A stretch of DNA of 64,000 nt from assembly GCA_035946575.1 (NCBI GenBank), contig DASYZG010000104.1:32978-96977 (forward strand), written 5' to 3'. A model generated the notes under the pieces. The model saw nothing but the letters and a program-made list of their open reading frames with translations, had not been told where the DNA came from and did not search any database. Position numbers and translations under genes: made by a program. Shown in pieces: positions 27,244 through 34,914 of the stretch. Source of the DNA: Gp13-AA77 sp035946575 (GTDB lineage Bacteria > Acidobacteriota > Terriglobia > UBA7540). Numbering within the stretch: position 1 is the first letter of the stretch; each line of letters begins with the position of its first letter.

Positions 27244-27558
27244 ACAAAGTCGCCTGTTTTTTGGCTCCACGGCGGCGCGTCGGCGGAAATTCGCGCTACA
27301 GGGCTAGAGTTAGCGCCGAACCCGGCCTTTTCAGCTTTTGGTGGCTTCGCGCGTTTAGCGCTCTACTCATTCTAAAGGCCTTAGAAAGCACTGGCTTGGC
27401 TTTGGTGGGTTCGCTTCCCGCCGTTAATTTTCTTAAGTCGCTGGTGCCGTGTGGCTTATGGGTTCGCTCCCCTTCGATTTTGAAGAGTTCCTGCTTTTTG
27501 CGCCTCCTCTAATCCGTCTCGAGAGCCCGGAGAACCCAGCCCGGCGTGGCTGTGGGAC
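27244..27558. other. Spacer between comM and the PAS membrane protein gene
   Basis: About 315 bases with no gene that I can support on either strand. No strong hairpin, tandem repeat or regulator site was seen. The comM promoter should lie here. Confidence 0.4.
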
Positions 27559-28581
27559 CTAATTCCCATTCACCCTCCCCGCGATTTCAAGGACCTCAGG
27601 ATGGACCTGCCTCGAAAAGGAATCGTGCAGGTAGACACGAAAGAACTTGCCCGCCACTTCCAGGTTGGTGACCCAGGAGGCTACCCTGAGGGAAGTCATG
27701 TCCTTCCTGGTCAGTTCCAGCTCTCCGTACCAGGTCTGATTCGGGAGCAGGCGATCGACCAGATCGTCAAATGCCGGCTCGGCCGGACTCGCCGAAACCA
27801 GGGCGCTCACGTCCTTGCCGTATAACTCGCCAGGTTCGTAGCCGAGAGTCGCGTCCTGGGCGCTGTTGGAGTACAGGACGGTTCCGCCGCCGGTGGTAAG
27901 ACAAACGCCAATCGGGAGTTCCTGAAGGACCTTGGTGTGGACTCGCCGTTCGATGCCCTTCCACACGCGCGTCCTTTCGTCGTGGAACAGCAGGACGGCG
28001 GCGACAGCGACCAACCACACGGTGAGGAATCCGCCGTAGAGAACCGCGGCATTCGCCCAGCGTACGCTCTGGGAGGCGCCGCCCGCCTGTTGCTGATACT
28101 GATCCTGACGGGCGGTTCGCAGCTGCCCGATGATCTCCGCGATCCCATTGCGCAGCTCCGTGTCCCGCGCCTCCGCAGCGGCCAGTTTGGCGGCCGGCGC
28201 GCGCGTGCCGGCGAGAGTTCGGAGGGATTGCCTCAGGGCTGTGCGTTCGGCAGTCAACCGGTCGAGAGCCTGGAACCGGGCCTGAGCCGCCGCGTCGCCG
28301 CGCGTCAGCTGGCGAATCCGCTGAATGACGGACGCGAGCTCAGAATCGACCGCCTGATTCGACTCCCCGGCGGCCTTCCCGACTCGAGTTCCGGGACGGA
28401 GCTCCGATTCCTTGAGCAACGCAATGGCCCGGTCGCAGTTACGCAGTACGTCAGCAGCCCGCAGCATGTTCCCCTCGACACCCTCGATTCTCACCAGAGT
28501 GACGCGTTGAAAGAGCACCACGGCCAGCACCGCTGGCACAGCAAAGACATAAGCAATCGCAATTTTTCTGCCCTGGGTCAT
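27559..28581 (-). CDS. Membrane sensor-like protein with extracytoplasmic helical and PAS domains
   Basis: A 340-residue inner-membrane protein that looks like a sensor without an output domain. The ATG at 28581 follows GGAGG by nine or ten bases; the longest frame adds 15 residues. A first membrane segment (IAIAYVFAVPAVLAVVLF) is followed by a helical CHASE3-like region (about residues 30-175), then a second segment (AAVLYGGFLTVWLVAVAAVLLF). A PAS domain closes it: LQELPIGVCLTTGGGTVLYS, then YEPGELYGKDVSALV. No kinase, GGDEF or methyl-accepting domain follows. A partner may be elsewhere. It lies 342 bases from the PIG-L gene on the same strand. Confidence 0.8.
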   Translation of the reverse strand: MTQGRKIAIAYVFAVPAVLAVVLFQRVTLVRIEGVEGNMLRAADVLRNCDRAIALLKESELRPGTRVGKAAGESNQAVDSELASVIQRIRQLTRGDAAAQARFQALDRLTAERTALRQSLRTLAGTRAPAAKLAAAEARDTELRNGIAEIIGQLRTARQDQYQQQAGGASQSVRWANAAVLYGGFLTVWLVAVAAVLLFHDERTRVWKGIERRVHTKVLQELPIGVCLTTGGGTVLYSNSAQDATLGYEPGELYGKDVSALVSASPAEPAFDDLVDRLLPNQTWYGELELTRKDMTSLRVASWVTNLEVAGKFFRVYLHDSFSRQVHPEVLEIAGRVNGN

Positions 28582-28923
28582 TGTGATAGCGCCTCCACGC
28601 GTCGCCGTCTCTGGCCGTCTTCCCACAACGCGCGGGTGCAGTTTTCCGGCCGGGACGCGGATTGCTCCGTTTCGAGAAATAGCGGGACCAGGAGTGAACA
28701 GCTCCCTGAGGTACAGGGCACACTCTTCCCGTGTGTTTTACGCAGAATCAGGCTATCGCTTGAGTAAACAGGGATCAGTGATGGTGATCACTGAGCGAGG
28801 TGAGCCCGTCCGGAGCCGGTTTGTGCCTTGTGCGTACGAGAGGACCGGCGCTTCGCGCCGGCAAAAAGCACCGGGCGCCCTCGCTCCGCTCGGAATAACG
28901 GTTACTGCGGGCGGACCGCGGTC
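28582..28923. other. Spacer with a hairpin and a possible antitoxin remnant
   Basis: About 340 bases between the PIG-L stop and the PAS gene. On the plus strand 28772-28825 reads GSVMVITERGEPVRSRFVP, close to the Phd/YefM antitoxin signature (GE.VVIT.RG.PVAR.VP) but with no intact start or toxin. CCGGCGC-TTC-GCGCCGG at 28845-28861 is a hairpin. CTCGCTCCGCTCGGAAT at 28879-28895 resembles, in reverse, the repeats near 63.7-63.9 kb. Confidence 0.35.
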
Positions 28924-30351
28924 CTACTCGGGCAGGCCGCCGGAACCCACCTGGACGCGCACGGAGATATCCCCGACACTCTGGTTTCCGGATCCAGCTT
29001 TGAAACTGACTTGCTTCCAGCCCGAAGCCATCCCCGGCGGCACTTCGACGCCGGTTTCAACCGGGTAAACGTCGTGTGCGCGCACCGGGTAGCGCGCGGA
29101 GCCAAACCCCTCCTTGAGCGGCGACGACGCCGTGATGGTCAGCGTGACGTCGGCGTCCTCGGCCGTGTCGTTGTGGATCACGAGCGGGATGTAAAGGGTG
29201 TTGCCGGCGCCGACGCTGACCTCGGGCTGAGAAAGCAGTTTGGCAATCTGTTCGATGCCTTGGGCTTTCCAGAATTCATGATAGAAGGCCCACGACCCGC
29301 CGAGTTCGATCCAGACACCGCGGTGCGATTCCGGCTGGTAGCCCGGCACCCGTGCGAACGGAATCGGACCCGGCTTGATGCCCTCGAAGATGTCGCCGGT
29401 GACCGATCCCCCGACCAGCGACTTGCCGAGGACCAGCAGCTCCGGCTGCTTGAAATAATCCATATCGCCGGATTCGAGCGCCTTGCTGGCCATCATGCCG
29501 GTGTCATCCTGGGTGAGGTGGAACTTCATTTCCTCGGCCTTGAGGCGGTAATAAGGCTCGTGGCGGGACGGCGAGATGCCGGTGGTGGCGTAGGAAGGAC
29601 CCCGGTTCTCGAGAAACCGGGTGTGCGAGGCGTCGGAGAAGTAGTAGAGCTTCTTCGGCTGCCACGGCCTCAGGCCCTCGGTAAGATTGGCGATTCCGGT
29701 GCGATTGCGCGGCGCGGCGAGCTGCTCGGGAAACTTGGTGGGATCGCCCGCCATATCGAAAGCCTCGGTGGCGATCACGCCCGCCGCCTGATGATCGCCG
29801 TGATTCTCGCCGGCCACGTAGTCGGGAAGCCAGGTCAGGATCACCTCGGGTCGCGTCAGGCGCACCAGGCGGACCGCTTCATCAAGCGCCTGGCCGTGAT
29901 TCCAAGTCTCGAGCGACCAGAGCACGTTCTGGCTGGGCGTGTCCGGACCGTTGAGGAACCAGACGTTCATGACGCCGAAGTATTCCAGCGCCTTGCGCGC
30001 TTCGATTTTCCGGATCTCTCCGAGCGACTCGGACTGCTCCCATCCCACGGCGTTGCCGCCGCCGTTGCCCCGGGTACCGAAGATCACGGCCACGCGCTTG
30101 TGCTCGTCGTAGATCGCCCGCGCGAGGTACCCCGTGACCATCGTCTCGTCGTCGGGATGGGCGACGATAACCAGAATGTCGGTCTTGAAGCGATCGTCGG
30201 GCTTCGGGCTCGGCGAAGCCTGCGGAATCTGCGCGCGGAGCTGCATCACGCGCGTTATTCCCGGCGAAAGCCAGATGAAAGTCGCTGCCACGGCGCATGC
30301 AACCCACGGCAGCCGAAACCTGATTTTAGTTTCTGAGCTCATTTCACCCAT
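28924..30351 (-). CDS. Secreted PIG-L family deacetylase
   Basis: A 475-residue exported member of the GlcNAc-PI/LmbE deacetylase family, which removes acetyl groups from sugar amides with a zinc ion. The zinc motif AHPDDET occurs at about residue 65, followed by the family blocks AVIFGTRGNGGGN, RKIEARKALEYFGV and a zinc His in ENHGDHQAAG. The signal anchor is LPWVACAVAATFIWLSPGI. A C-terminal beta-sandwich (about the last 100 residues; IPLVIHNDTAEDADVTLTI) may bind glycan. Possible starts are 30405, 30351 and 30342; I use 30351, but the ribosome site is weak, so this is unsure. The natural substrate is unknown. Confidence 0.88.
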   Translation of the reverse strand: MGEMSSETKIRFRLPWVACAVAATFIWLSPGITRVMQLRAQIPQASPSPKPDDRFKTDILVIVAHPDDETMVTGYLARAIYDEHKRVAVIFGTRGNGGGNAVGWEQSESLGEIRKIEARKALEYFGVMNVWFLNGPDTPSQNVLWSLETWNHGQALDEAVRLVRLTRPEVILTWLPDYVAGENHGDHQAAGVIATEAFDMAGDPTKFPEQLAAPRNRTGIANLTEGLRPWQPKKLYYFSDASHTRFLENRGPSYATTGISPSRHEPYYRLKAEEMKFHLTQDDTGMMASKALESGDMDYFKQPELLVLGKSLVGGSVTGDIFEGIKPGPIPFARVPGYQPESHRGVWIELGGSWAFYHEFWKAQGIEQIAKLLSQPEVSVGAGNTLYIPLVIHNDTAEDADVTLTITASSPLKEGFGSARYPVRAHDVYPVETGVEVPPGMASGWKQVSFKAGSGNQSVGDISVRVQVGSGGLPE

Positions 30352-30661
30352 CCGTGTTGGGATCGAGATCGCGAATAGCAGGCGGCAAGGTTCGATCTTT
30401 GACATTCAAGATTCAAGGTTCAAATTTGCCACTTGCGCCCGGCCTTTGCCATTCTTTTCTTCGGAGTGAGGCCCCGCACCGAACCATCGCAGTGAAAAGA
30501 GCGGGATTCTCTCCCGGTCACTCGTTGGAATCCCCGACGCTGTCGCCACGCATTTTGACAAATCCTTGACACCGCTGTGACACCTGCGGCAGGCTTGGGG
30601 CTTTAGCGTGGATCGAAGTGGGCCGGAAGCTTATCGAGACCGGGGGTAAGAGGAGACCTTC
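30352..30661. other. Divergent promoter region, PIG-L / HAF gene
   Basis: About 310 bases between divergent genes. TTGACA occurs at 30555-30560 and TTGACA again at 30566-30571, but neither has a good -10 box at the right distance. GAGGAGA lies about seven bases before the HAF ATG. Confidence 0.35.
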
Positions 30662-31702
30662 ATGAATTCCTGGCGTCAACTGATGCTGCCGTTGTTTTGT
30701 TCGCTGCTTCTGCTGATTGCGCTTGCGCCCGCGGCTGCGGCGCAAAAATACACGGTCACTGACCTCGGCACGCTCGGGGGGAACTCGAGCGGCGCGACGG
30801 CCATCAACGCCCTGGGCCAGATTACAGGGTACTCGTACGTCCCTGGGGGCAATGCGCTAAGCCATACGTTTCTTTACTCCGGGGGCCGGATGACGGATCT
30901 CGGCACGCTCGGCGGAAACTCTGCCATCGGCAACGGGATCAACTCCACCGGCCAGGTTGCCGGCTACTCCACAAACGCTGCGGGTAATTATCGCGCCTTC
31001 CTGTACAGCAACGGTACCCTGACGGATCTCGGCGATCTGGGGGGCGGCACTGCCGACGGTTACGCCATCAACGACGCCGGAGAGGTGGTGGGAACCTCCG
31101 TGCTCGCGGATGGCGATTACCACCCGTTCCTTTACAGCAACGGACGGATGACGGATCTTGGGACGCTTGGATCCGACACGCCAGGATGGTGGAACGCCGC
31201 CTTGGGCATCAACAGCCAGGGCGACGTGGTCGGGACCTCCTACGACGCCAAAGGCAACTTCCTTGGATTCCTTTACAAGAATGGACATATGCACAGCATC
31301 GGTACGTTGGGCGGGCTCTGGAGCGAGGCCTACGCTGTCAACAATTCCGACGAAATCACCGGCATTGCCTACACTGCGGGCGACCTTGAGGCCCACGCCT
31401 TTCTCTTTGCGGGGGGCAAGATGCGTGATCTCGGAGTTCCCGTGCAGTTCGTGGGCGCGACAAGCTGGGGTTTCGGAATCAACTCGGCAGGCGACGTGGT
31501 CGGTCAGGGCGACTGCCTGTGCAGCGCGGGCTACCACGCTTTCCTGTATCAGAATGGCAAAATGATGGACCTCAACAACCTGATTGCGCCGGGAACGGGG
31601 TGGACGCTGACGGAGGGGAAAGGCATCAACGATCTGGGAGAAATCGTCGGCTATGGCATGATCGGCGGCCAGCAGCACGCCTTCCTGCTGACACCGCAAT
31701 GA
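30662..31702 (+). CDS. Secreted HAF-repeat protein
   Basis: A 346-residue exported protein built of extracellular HAF repeats, a beta-propeller-like family with no known activity. The signal peptide is at residues 1-27 (WRQLMLPLFCSLLLLIALAPAAAAQ). Seven or so repeats follow, of the type DLGTLGGNSSGATAINALGQ then ITGYSYVPGGNALSHTFLY: the GTLGG, AxxINxxGxxxGxS and AFLY elements recur about every 45 residues. The last repeat ends HAFLLTPQ at the stop. The ATG follows AGGAGA by about seven bases. It is divergent from PIG-L and convergent with the PQQ/GMC remnant region. Such proteins are frequent in Acidobacteria and Planctomycetes; the role is unknown. Confidence 0.88.
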   Translation: MNSWRQLMLPLFCSLLLLIALAPAAAAQKYTVTDLGTLGGNSSGATAINALGQITGYSYVPGGNALSHTFLYSGGRMTDLGTLGGNSAIGNGINSTGQVAGYSTNAAGNYRAFLYSNGTLTDLGDLGGGTADGYAINDAGEVVGTSVLADGDYHPFLYSNGRMTDLGTLGSDTPGWWNAALGINSQGDVVGTSYDAKGNFLGFLYKNGHMHSIGTLGGLWSEAYAVNNSDEITGIAYTAGDLEAHAFLFAGGKMRDLGVPVQFVGATSWGFGINSAGDVVGQGDCLCSAGYHAFLYQNGKMMDLNNLIAPGTGWTLTEGKGINDLGEIVGYGMIGGQQHAFLLTPQ

Positions 31703-31726
31703 GAATTGGGAACTGACGGCCGGCGG

Positions 31727-31940
31727 TCAGATCTCTCCCCGCCGTAGCTGATGCACCAGGTAGGCGCAGGAGTGGCAGGTGAGCGCCATCATCGTCAGCG
31801 TAGGCTTCTGGCAGGGCGAGGAGGCAAAGCAGCCGCCGTCCGTCACAAAGAGATTCCGCACGTCGTGCGCCTGGCAGTACTGGTTCAGCGCTGACTTTCG
31901 GATCGCTGCCCATGCGCGTGGTGAATGACCCCGGACGGAT
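31727..31940 (-). pseudogene. GMC oxidoreductase, 3' remnant with a frameshift
   Basis: The C-terminal 70 or so residues of a GMC-type FAD oxidoreductase (glucose/choline type). One frame reads GSFTTRMGSDPKVSA (31896-31940). The next frame reads SALNQYCQAHDVRNLFVTDG then GCFASSPCQKPTLTMMALTC and ends LVHQLRRGEI at 31727. A single lost base near KVSA joins them. The rest of the gene (about 450 residues) is missing; the intact PQQ gene ends directly upstream (31951). The family is clear from the THD-like end NLFVTDGGCFASSPCQ. Confidence 0.75.
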
Positions 31941-31950
31941 CGACTCCGAG

Positions 31951-33540
31951 CTACTTCCCGGCCTCTTCCTTGAGTCCGAAGCAGTAAAGATTCGAGTCGT
32001 GATCCACGGCGTAGATCTGCCCATTGGCCAGGGCCAGCCCGCTGAAGTGGACCCAGGCGGCCATGGCGTCCCCGCTCCGGTAGAGGAGTTTTCCGGTCTT
32101 GGCGTCGAGGGCGTAAAGCTCGGCGTTGTGGGTGTTCGCTTCGCGCTCCTGATCGGTCAAAAGCTTCTGGCCGGAATAGATTACTTTCGTGCCCGTCGTC
32201 TGGATGGGGTTCTCGCCGGTCGACAGGGCAAAGAGGACGCCGTTCGCGATCACCGGCGGGTCGGGCACGTCGAAGTCGCGCGAGACCCAGGCCGGCTCCA
32301 GTGTCGGCTTCTTCGTGGCCGCGTCCACGGCGACTTTGAAGGCCAGAATGCTGCCGTGAGGCGTCGGTCCATTCTCGATGGGCGCCTTGGGTGCGTGCGC
32401 GGAGACCGGGCCGTAGATGCAGACGTAGAGCCACGTGGTGCCGGTCTCGTCCCGCCAGATCGCCGGTACTCCCCAGATACCTTTGGCCTGAAACTCCTCG
32501 GGATCGTTGGACAGCTTGGCGATATACAGCGGCTCATGGTGGTCCTTCTCGCCGAGCGAATCGGCGTCGAGCATGTAGAGCACGCCGCCTTTGCCGCCGG
32601 CGGCCACGAGATTGTAATTGCCCGCCGCGAACCAGACGGGCGAGGTCGAGCCGATATCGAGATCGTAGCGCGTGAGGTGCGAGTAATCCTCCGGCGTGTA
32701 GTAGTCGAGCACTTTCAAATCGCGCAGCGACACGGCCACGAAGCTGCTGCCGTAATTCCCGGCGGCGGGGTTGTGCGGGCCGTCCCCGGTGGCAACGTAG
32801 ATACGATTGTTCAGCCCGATCGTCGGTCCGCCGCGGCCCCAGATGCCCGCGCCCTGCGGGGCCAGGAACAGGTCCCGGACCACCGGCCGCTCCGGATCCC
32901 GGATGTCCATGGCGTAGACTCCCGACTGCGCCCCGCCGCAGCCCTGCGAAATCGCCGTGTAGATCATGGAGCCATGCTCATTCAGGCTCCAGTCCTTCGC
33001 ATAGGGCGGCACAAACTGCACCGGGCCGAATTTCACGTCGCCGCTGCCGAGGTCGAGCCCCCACATCCGGCCGTCGGAGGCGACGGCGTAGATGATGCCC
33101 GAGCGCTCGTCGATCACCGGCGTGGCGTTCAGATTGTTCGGGCAGAGCCACATGGTTTCGTCTTTGACCGAGATGTGAGTCTCGAAATCGTGGCTCCAAA
33201 GGACCGCGCCGCTTGCGGCATCGACGGCGAACAGGTGATTCGAACTGCCGGCGACATAAACCACCGTCTTCGCCCCCTCCTTCGTATTCACGTGTTCCGC
33301 GACGAGCGGCGCGGTCAGGGCGGTCAGCGAAAGCGGCTCGTTCTTGAGCTTCACCTTCCACTTCCGCGTCAGATTCGCGACGTTCGCCGGCGTCAGCTTG
33401 GTCTCGTCCACAGCCCAGCCGGTGCGCTGCGGATCATGTCCGTAGGTCGGCCAGTCAGAAGCGAAAGCGGTGCGCAGCGAGACGAGCGCAGCGATGCACC
33501 CTGCCAGAATCAGAACTCGGTTTAAGAGAGCACTCCTCAC
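31951..33540 (-). CDS. Periplasmic PQQ-like beta-propeller protein
   Basis: A 529-residue exported protein with PQQ-binding-like beta-propeller repeats, the fold of quinoprotein alcohol dehydrogenases; whether it binds PQQ is unknown. The GTG at 33540 is chosen because GAGGAGG precedes it and a signal peptide follows (ALLNRVLILAGCIAALVS, then LRTAFA). The longer frame would add 151 residues that translate palindrome R6 and spacer. The mature part begins DWPTYGHDPQRTGWAVDETK, a hallmark. Repeats such as NHLFAVDAASGAVLWSHDFE and GVYAMDIRDPERPVV recur. It lacks the usual dehydrogenase haem domain. Directly behind it lies a GMC oxidoreductase remnant, perhaps its lost partner. Confidence 0.85.
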   Translation of the reverse strand: MRSALLNRVLILAGCIAALVSLRTAFASDWPTYGHDPQRTGWAVDETKLTPANVANLTRKWKVKLKNEPLSLTALTAPLVAEHVNTKEGAKTVVYVAGSSNHLFAVDAASGAVLWSHDFETHISVKDETMWLCPNNLNATPVIDERSGIIYAVASDGRMWGLDLGSGDVKFGPVQFVPPYAKDWSLNEHGSMIYTAISQGCGGAQSGVYAMDIRDPERPVVRDLFLAPQGAGIWGRGGPTIGLNNRIYVATGDGPHNPAAGNYGSSFVAVSLRDLKVLDYYTPEDYSHLTRYDLDIGSTSPVWFAAGNYNLVAAGGKGGVLYMLDADSLGEKDHHEPLYIAKLSNDPEEFQAKGIWGVPAIWRDETGTTWLYVCIYGPVSAHAPKAPIENGPTPHGSILAFKVAVDAATKKPTLEPAWVSRDFDVPDPPVIANGVLFALSTGENPIQTTGTKVIYSGQKLLTDQEREANTHNAELYALDAKTGKLLYRSGDAMAAWVHFSGLALANGQIYAVDHDSNLYCFGLKEEAGK

Positions 33541-34163
33541 GCGTACCGTCCTCCTCTTCCGAAATGCCTGCCATCGGGTGTGCTTAAACCCGCTGTTACT
33601 CGCACCCGGCCTGTTCTCAGTGTGCCAAGAAGGATTCACCCCAGAGGGCACAGAGTTCACGGAGAACCTCTCCTTGTGTCTCCGCGGCCTCCGTACTAAT
33701 ACCATAAACCCGAAACTTCTTTGCGGCGAGCCATGCTGGGATGAAACAACTAGCCTACACTTGCGGCCTCGAAAAGCTCTTGACAACTGGCGGCCAAACG
33801 TGCCAAGCTGGTGAAAGCTGAGGAAGTCTCGTGTCGCTCTGCGTCCCACGTCGTCTGGTGATTCATTCAAACAGAATTTTATCCTTCGGGCGCATCGGAC
33901 AGTCCAGCGAGAATGATCGCATGGGGCGTTGCCATTCACGAGGTTCAAACCGCCGCCCAAAGCCACTAACCCTTGTAGAATCAGCGAGGCCATGCGAAAA
34001 AGAGGCCAAGACTATGCCTCGCCAAAGCCACTCGGTTTCGCGGAAGCTCATCGCGAATCACGCGCCGGTTTACACGTTTTGCCGGGCCGCGCCGAACCCA
34101 TCGGAACTGGCCGTGTCGGGCTGCGGTACTCGTCTCGACGTCGCTGCAGGAGGAAGACAATAG
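33541..34163. other. Long spacer with a degenerate palindrome
   Basis: About 620 bases between the divergent PQQ and SIS genes. It holds a degenerate CACAGAGG palindrome at 33626-33697. I see no gene; the frames here lack ribosome sites or family resemblance. Promoters for both neighbours must lie here. Confidence 0.45.
33626..33697. repeat. CACAGAGG palindrome, degenerate (R6)
   Basis: ACCCCAGAGGGCACAGAGTT and CACGGAGAA, a short centre, then CTTGTGTCTCCGCGGCCTCC. It is related to the palindromes at 17.6-21.4 kb but more worn. Confidence 0.6.
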
Positions 34164-34910
34164 ATGTCCGAAGTTTATCTCAGCCGCATCGCCGAAGTGA
34201 TCGCGGCGATCCAGCGCACCCAGACGCAGAAGATTGAAGCCGCCGCAGACGCTTTCTCGCGCTCGATTCAATCCGGAGGCCGCGTGTACCTCTTCGGCAG
34301 CGGACACTCCGTGATTCCAGTCCTGGACGTTTTTCCCCGCTACGGGAGCTTTGTCGGCTTCCAACCCATTTATGATCCGCGCTTGATGTGGTTCAACGTG
34401 GTCGGGCCGGGCGGCGCGCGCGAGTTGCTGTGGCTGGAGCGGCGCGAAGGCTATGTGCCCGTCCTTCTTCAAAGCTACCAGATGGAAGGGCGCGACTCCA
34501 TCCTGATCTTTTCGCACGGCGGGCTGAACGCGGCGCCGGTCGAGATGGCGATCGAGGCCGGAAAGAAGGGATTGACCGTCGTCTCGGTTTCATCGCATCA
34601 GAATCGCCAGGCAAAGGCGACCCACTCCAGCGGCAGGAAGCTGGCCGACGCCTCGACGATCGCCATCGATAATTGCGTGCCGCCCGAAGACGCCCTGGTT
34701 GGTGTCGAGGGGATTCGGGAGAAGTTCGCGGCGGGTTCGACGGTGGCCGCCGTGTCGATCGCCATGGCGCTGGTGGCGGAGACCGGCGCGAAGCTGGTCA
34801 AGAGCGGTGCGAAACCGGCGACCTTCGTTTCCCCGAACGTCGGCCTGCCCGCGGATCACAACCAGCGCGTGTTCGAGGAATACGAGCGCCTGATCCACAA
34901 CCGGAGGTGA
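34164..34910 (+). CDS. SIS-domain protein (UPF0309-like)
   Basis: A 248-residue sugar-isomerase (SIS) domain protein of the UPF0309 type, which binds phospho-sugars, often amino-sugar phosphates. The phosphosugar loop GGRVYLFGSGHSVIPVLDVF is near residue 38. It continues DSILIFSHGGLNAAPVEMAI and KKGLTVVSVSSHQNRQAKAT, then EALIDNCVPPEDALV-like text. AGGAGG at 34149-34154 sets the ATG start, ten bases on. It is the first gene of an operon: the GH42 gene starts four bases after its stop, then come ROK kinase and MFS genes. A role in converting a phosphorylated (amino)sugar from that pathway is likely but not proved. Confidence 0.88.
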   Translation: MSEVYLSRIAEVIAAIQRTQTQKIEAAADAFSRSIQSGGRVYLFGSGHSVIPVLDVFPRYGSFVGFQPIYDPRLMWFNVVGPGGARELLWLERREGYVPVLLQSYQMEGRDSILIFSHGGLNAAPVEMAIEAGKKGLTVVSVSSHQNRQAKATHSSGRKLADASTIAIDNCVPPEDALVGVEGIREKFAAGSTVAAVSIAMALVAETGAKLVKSGAKPATFVSPNVGLPADHNQRVFEEYERLIHNRR

Positions 34911-34914
34911 TGGT

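Noticed and set aside
31912..33525. 537-residue plus-strand frame opposite the PQQ gene
   Set aside because: Antisense of the propeller gene, rich in Arg and Val, with no signal or motif.
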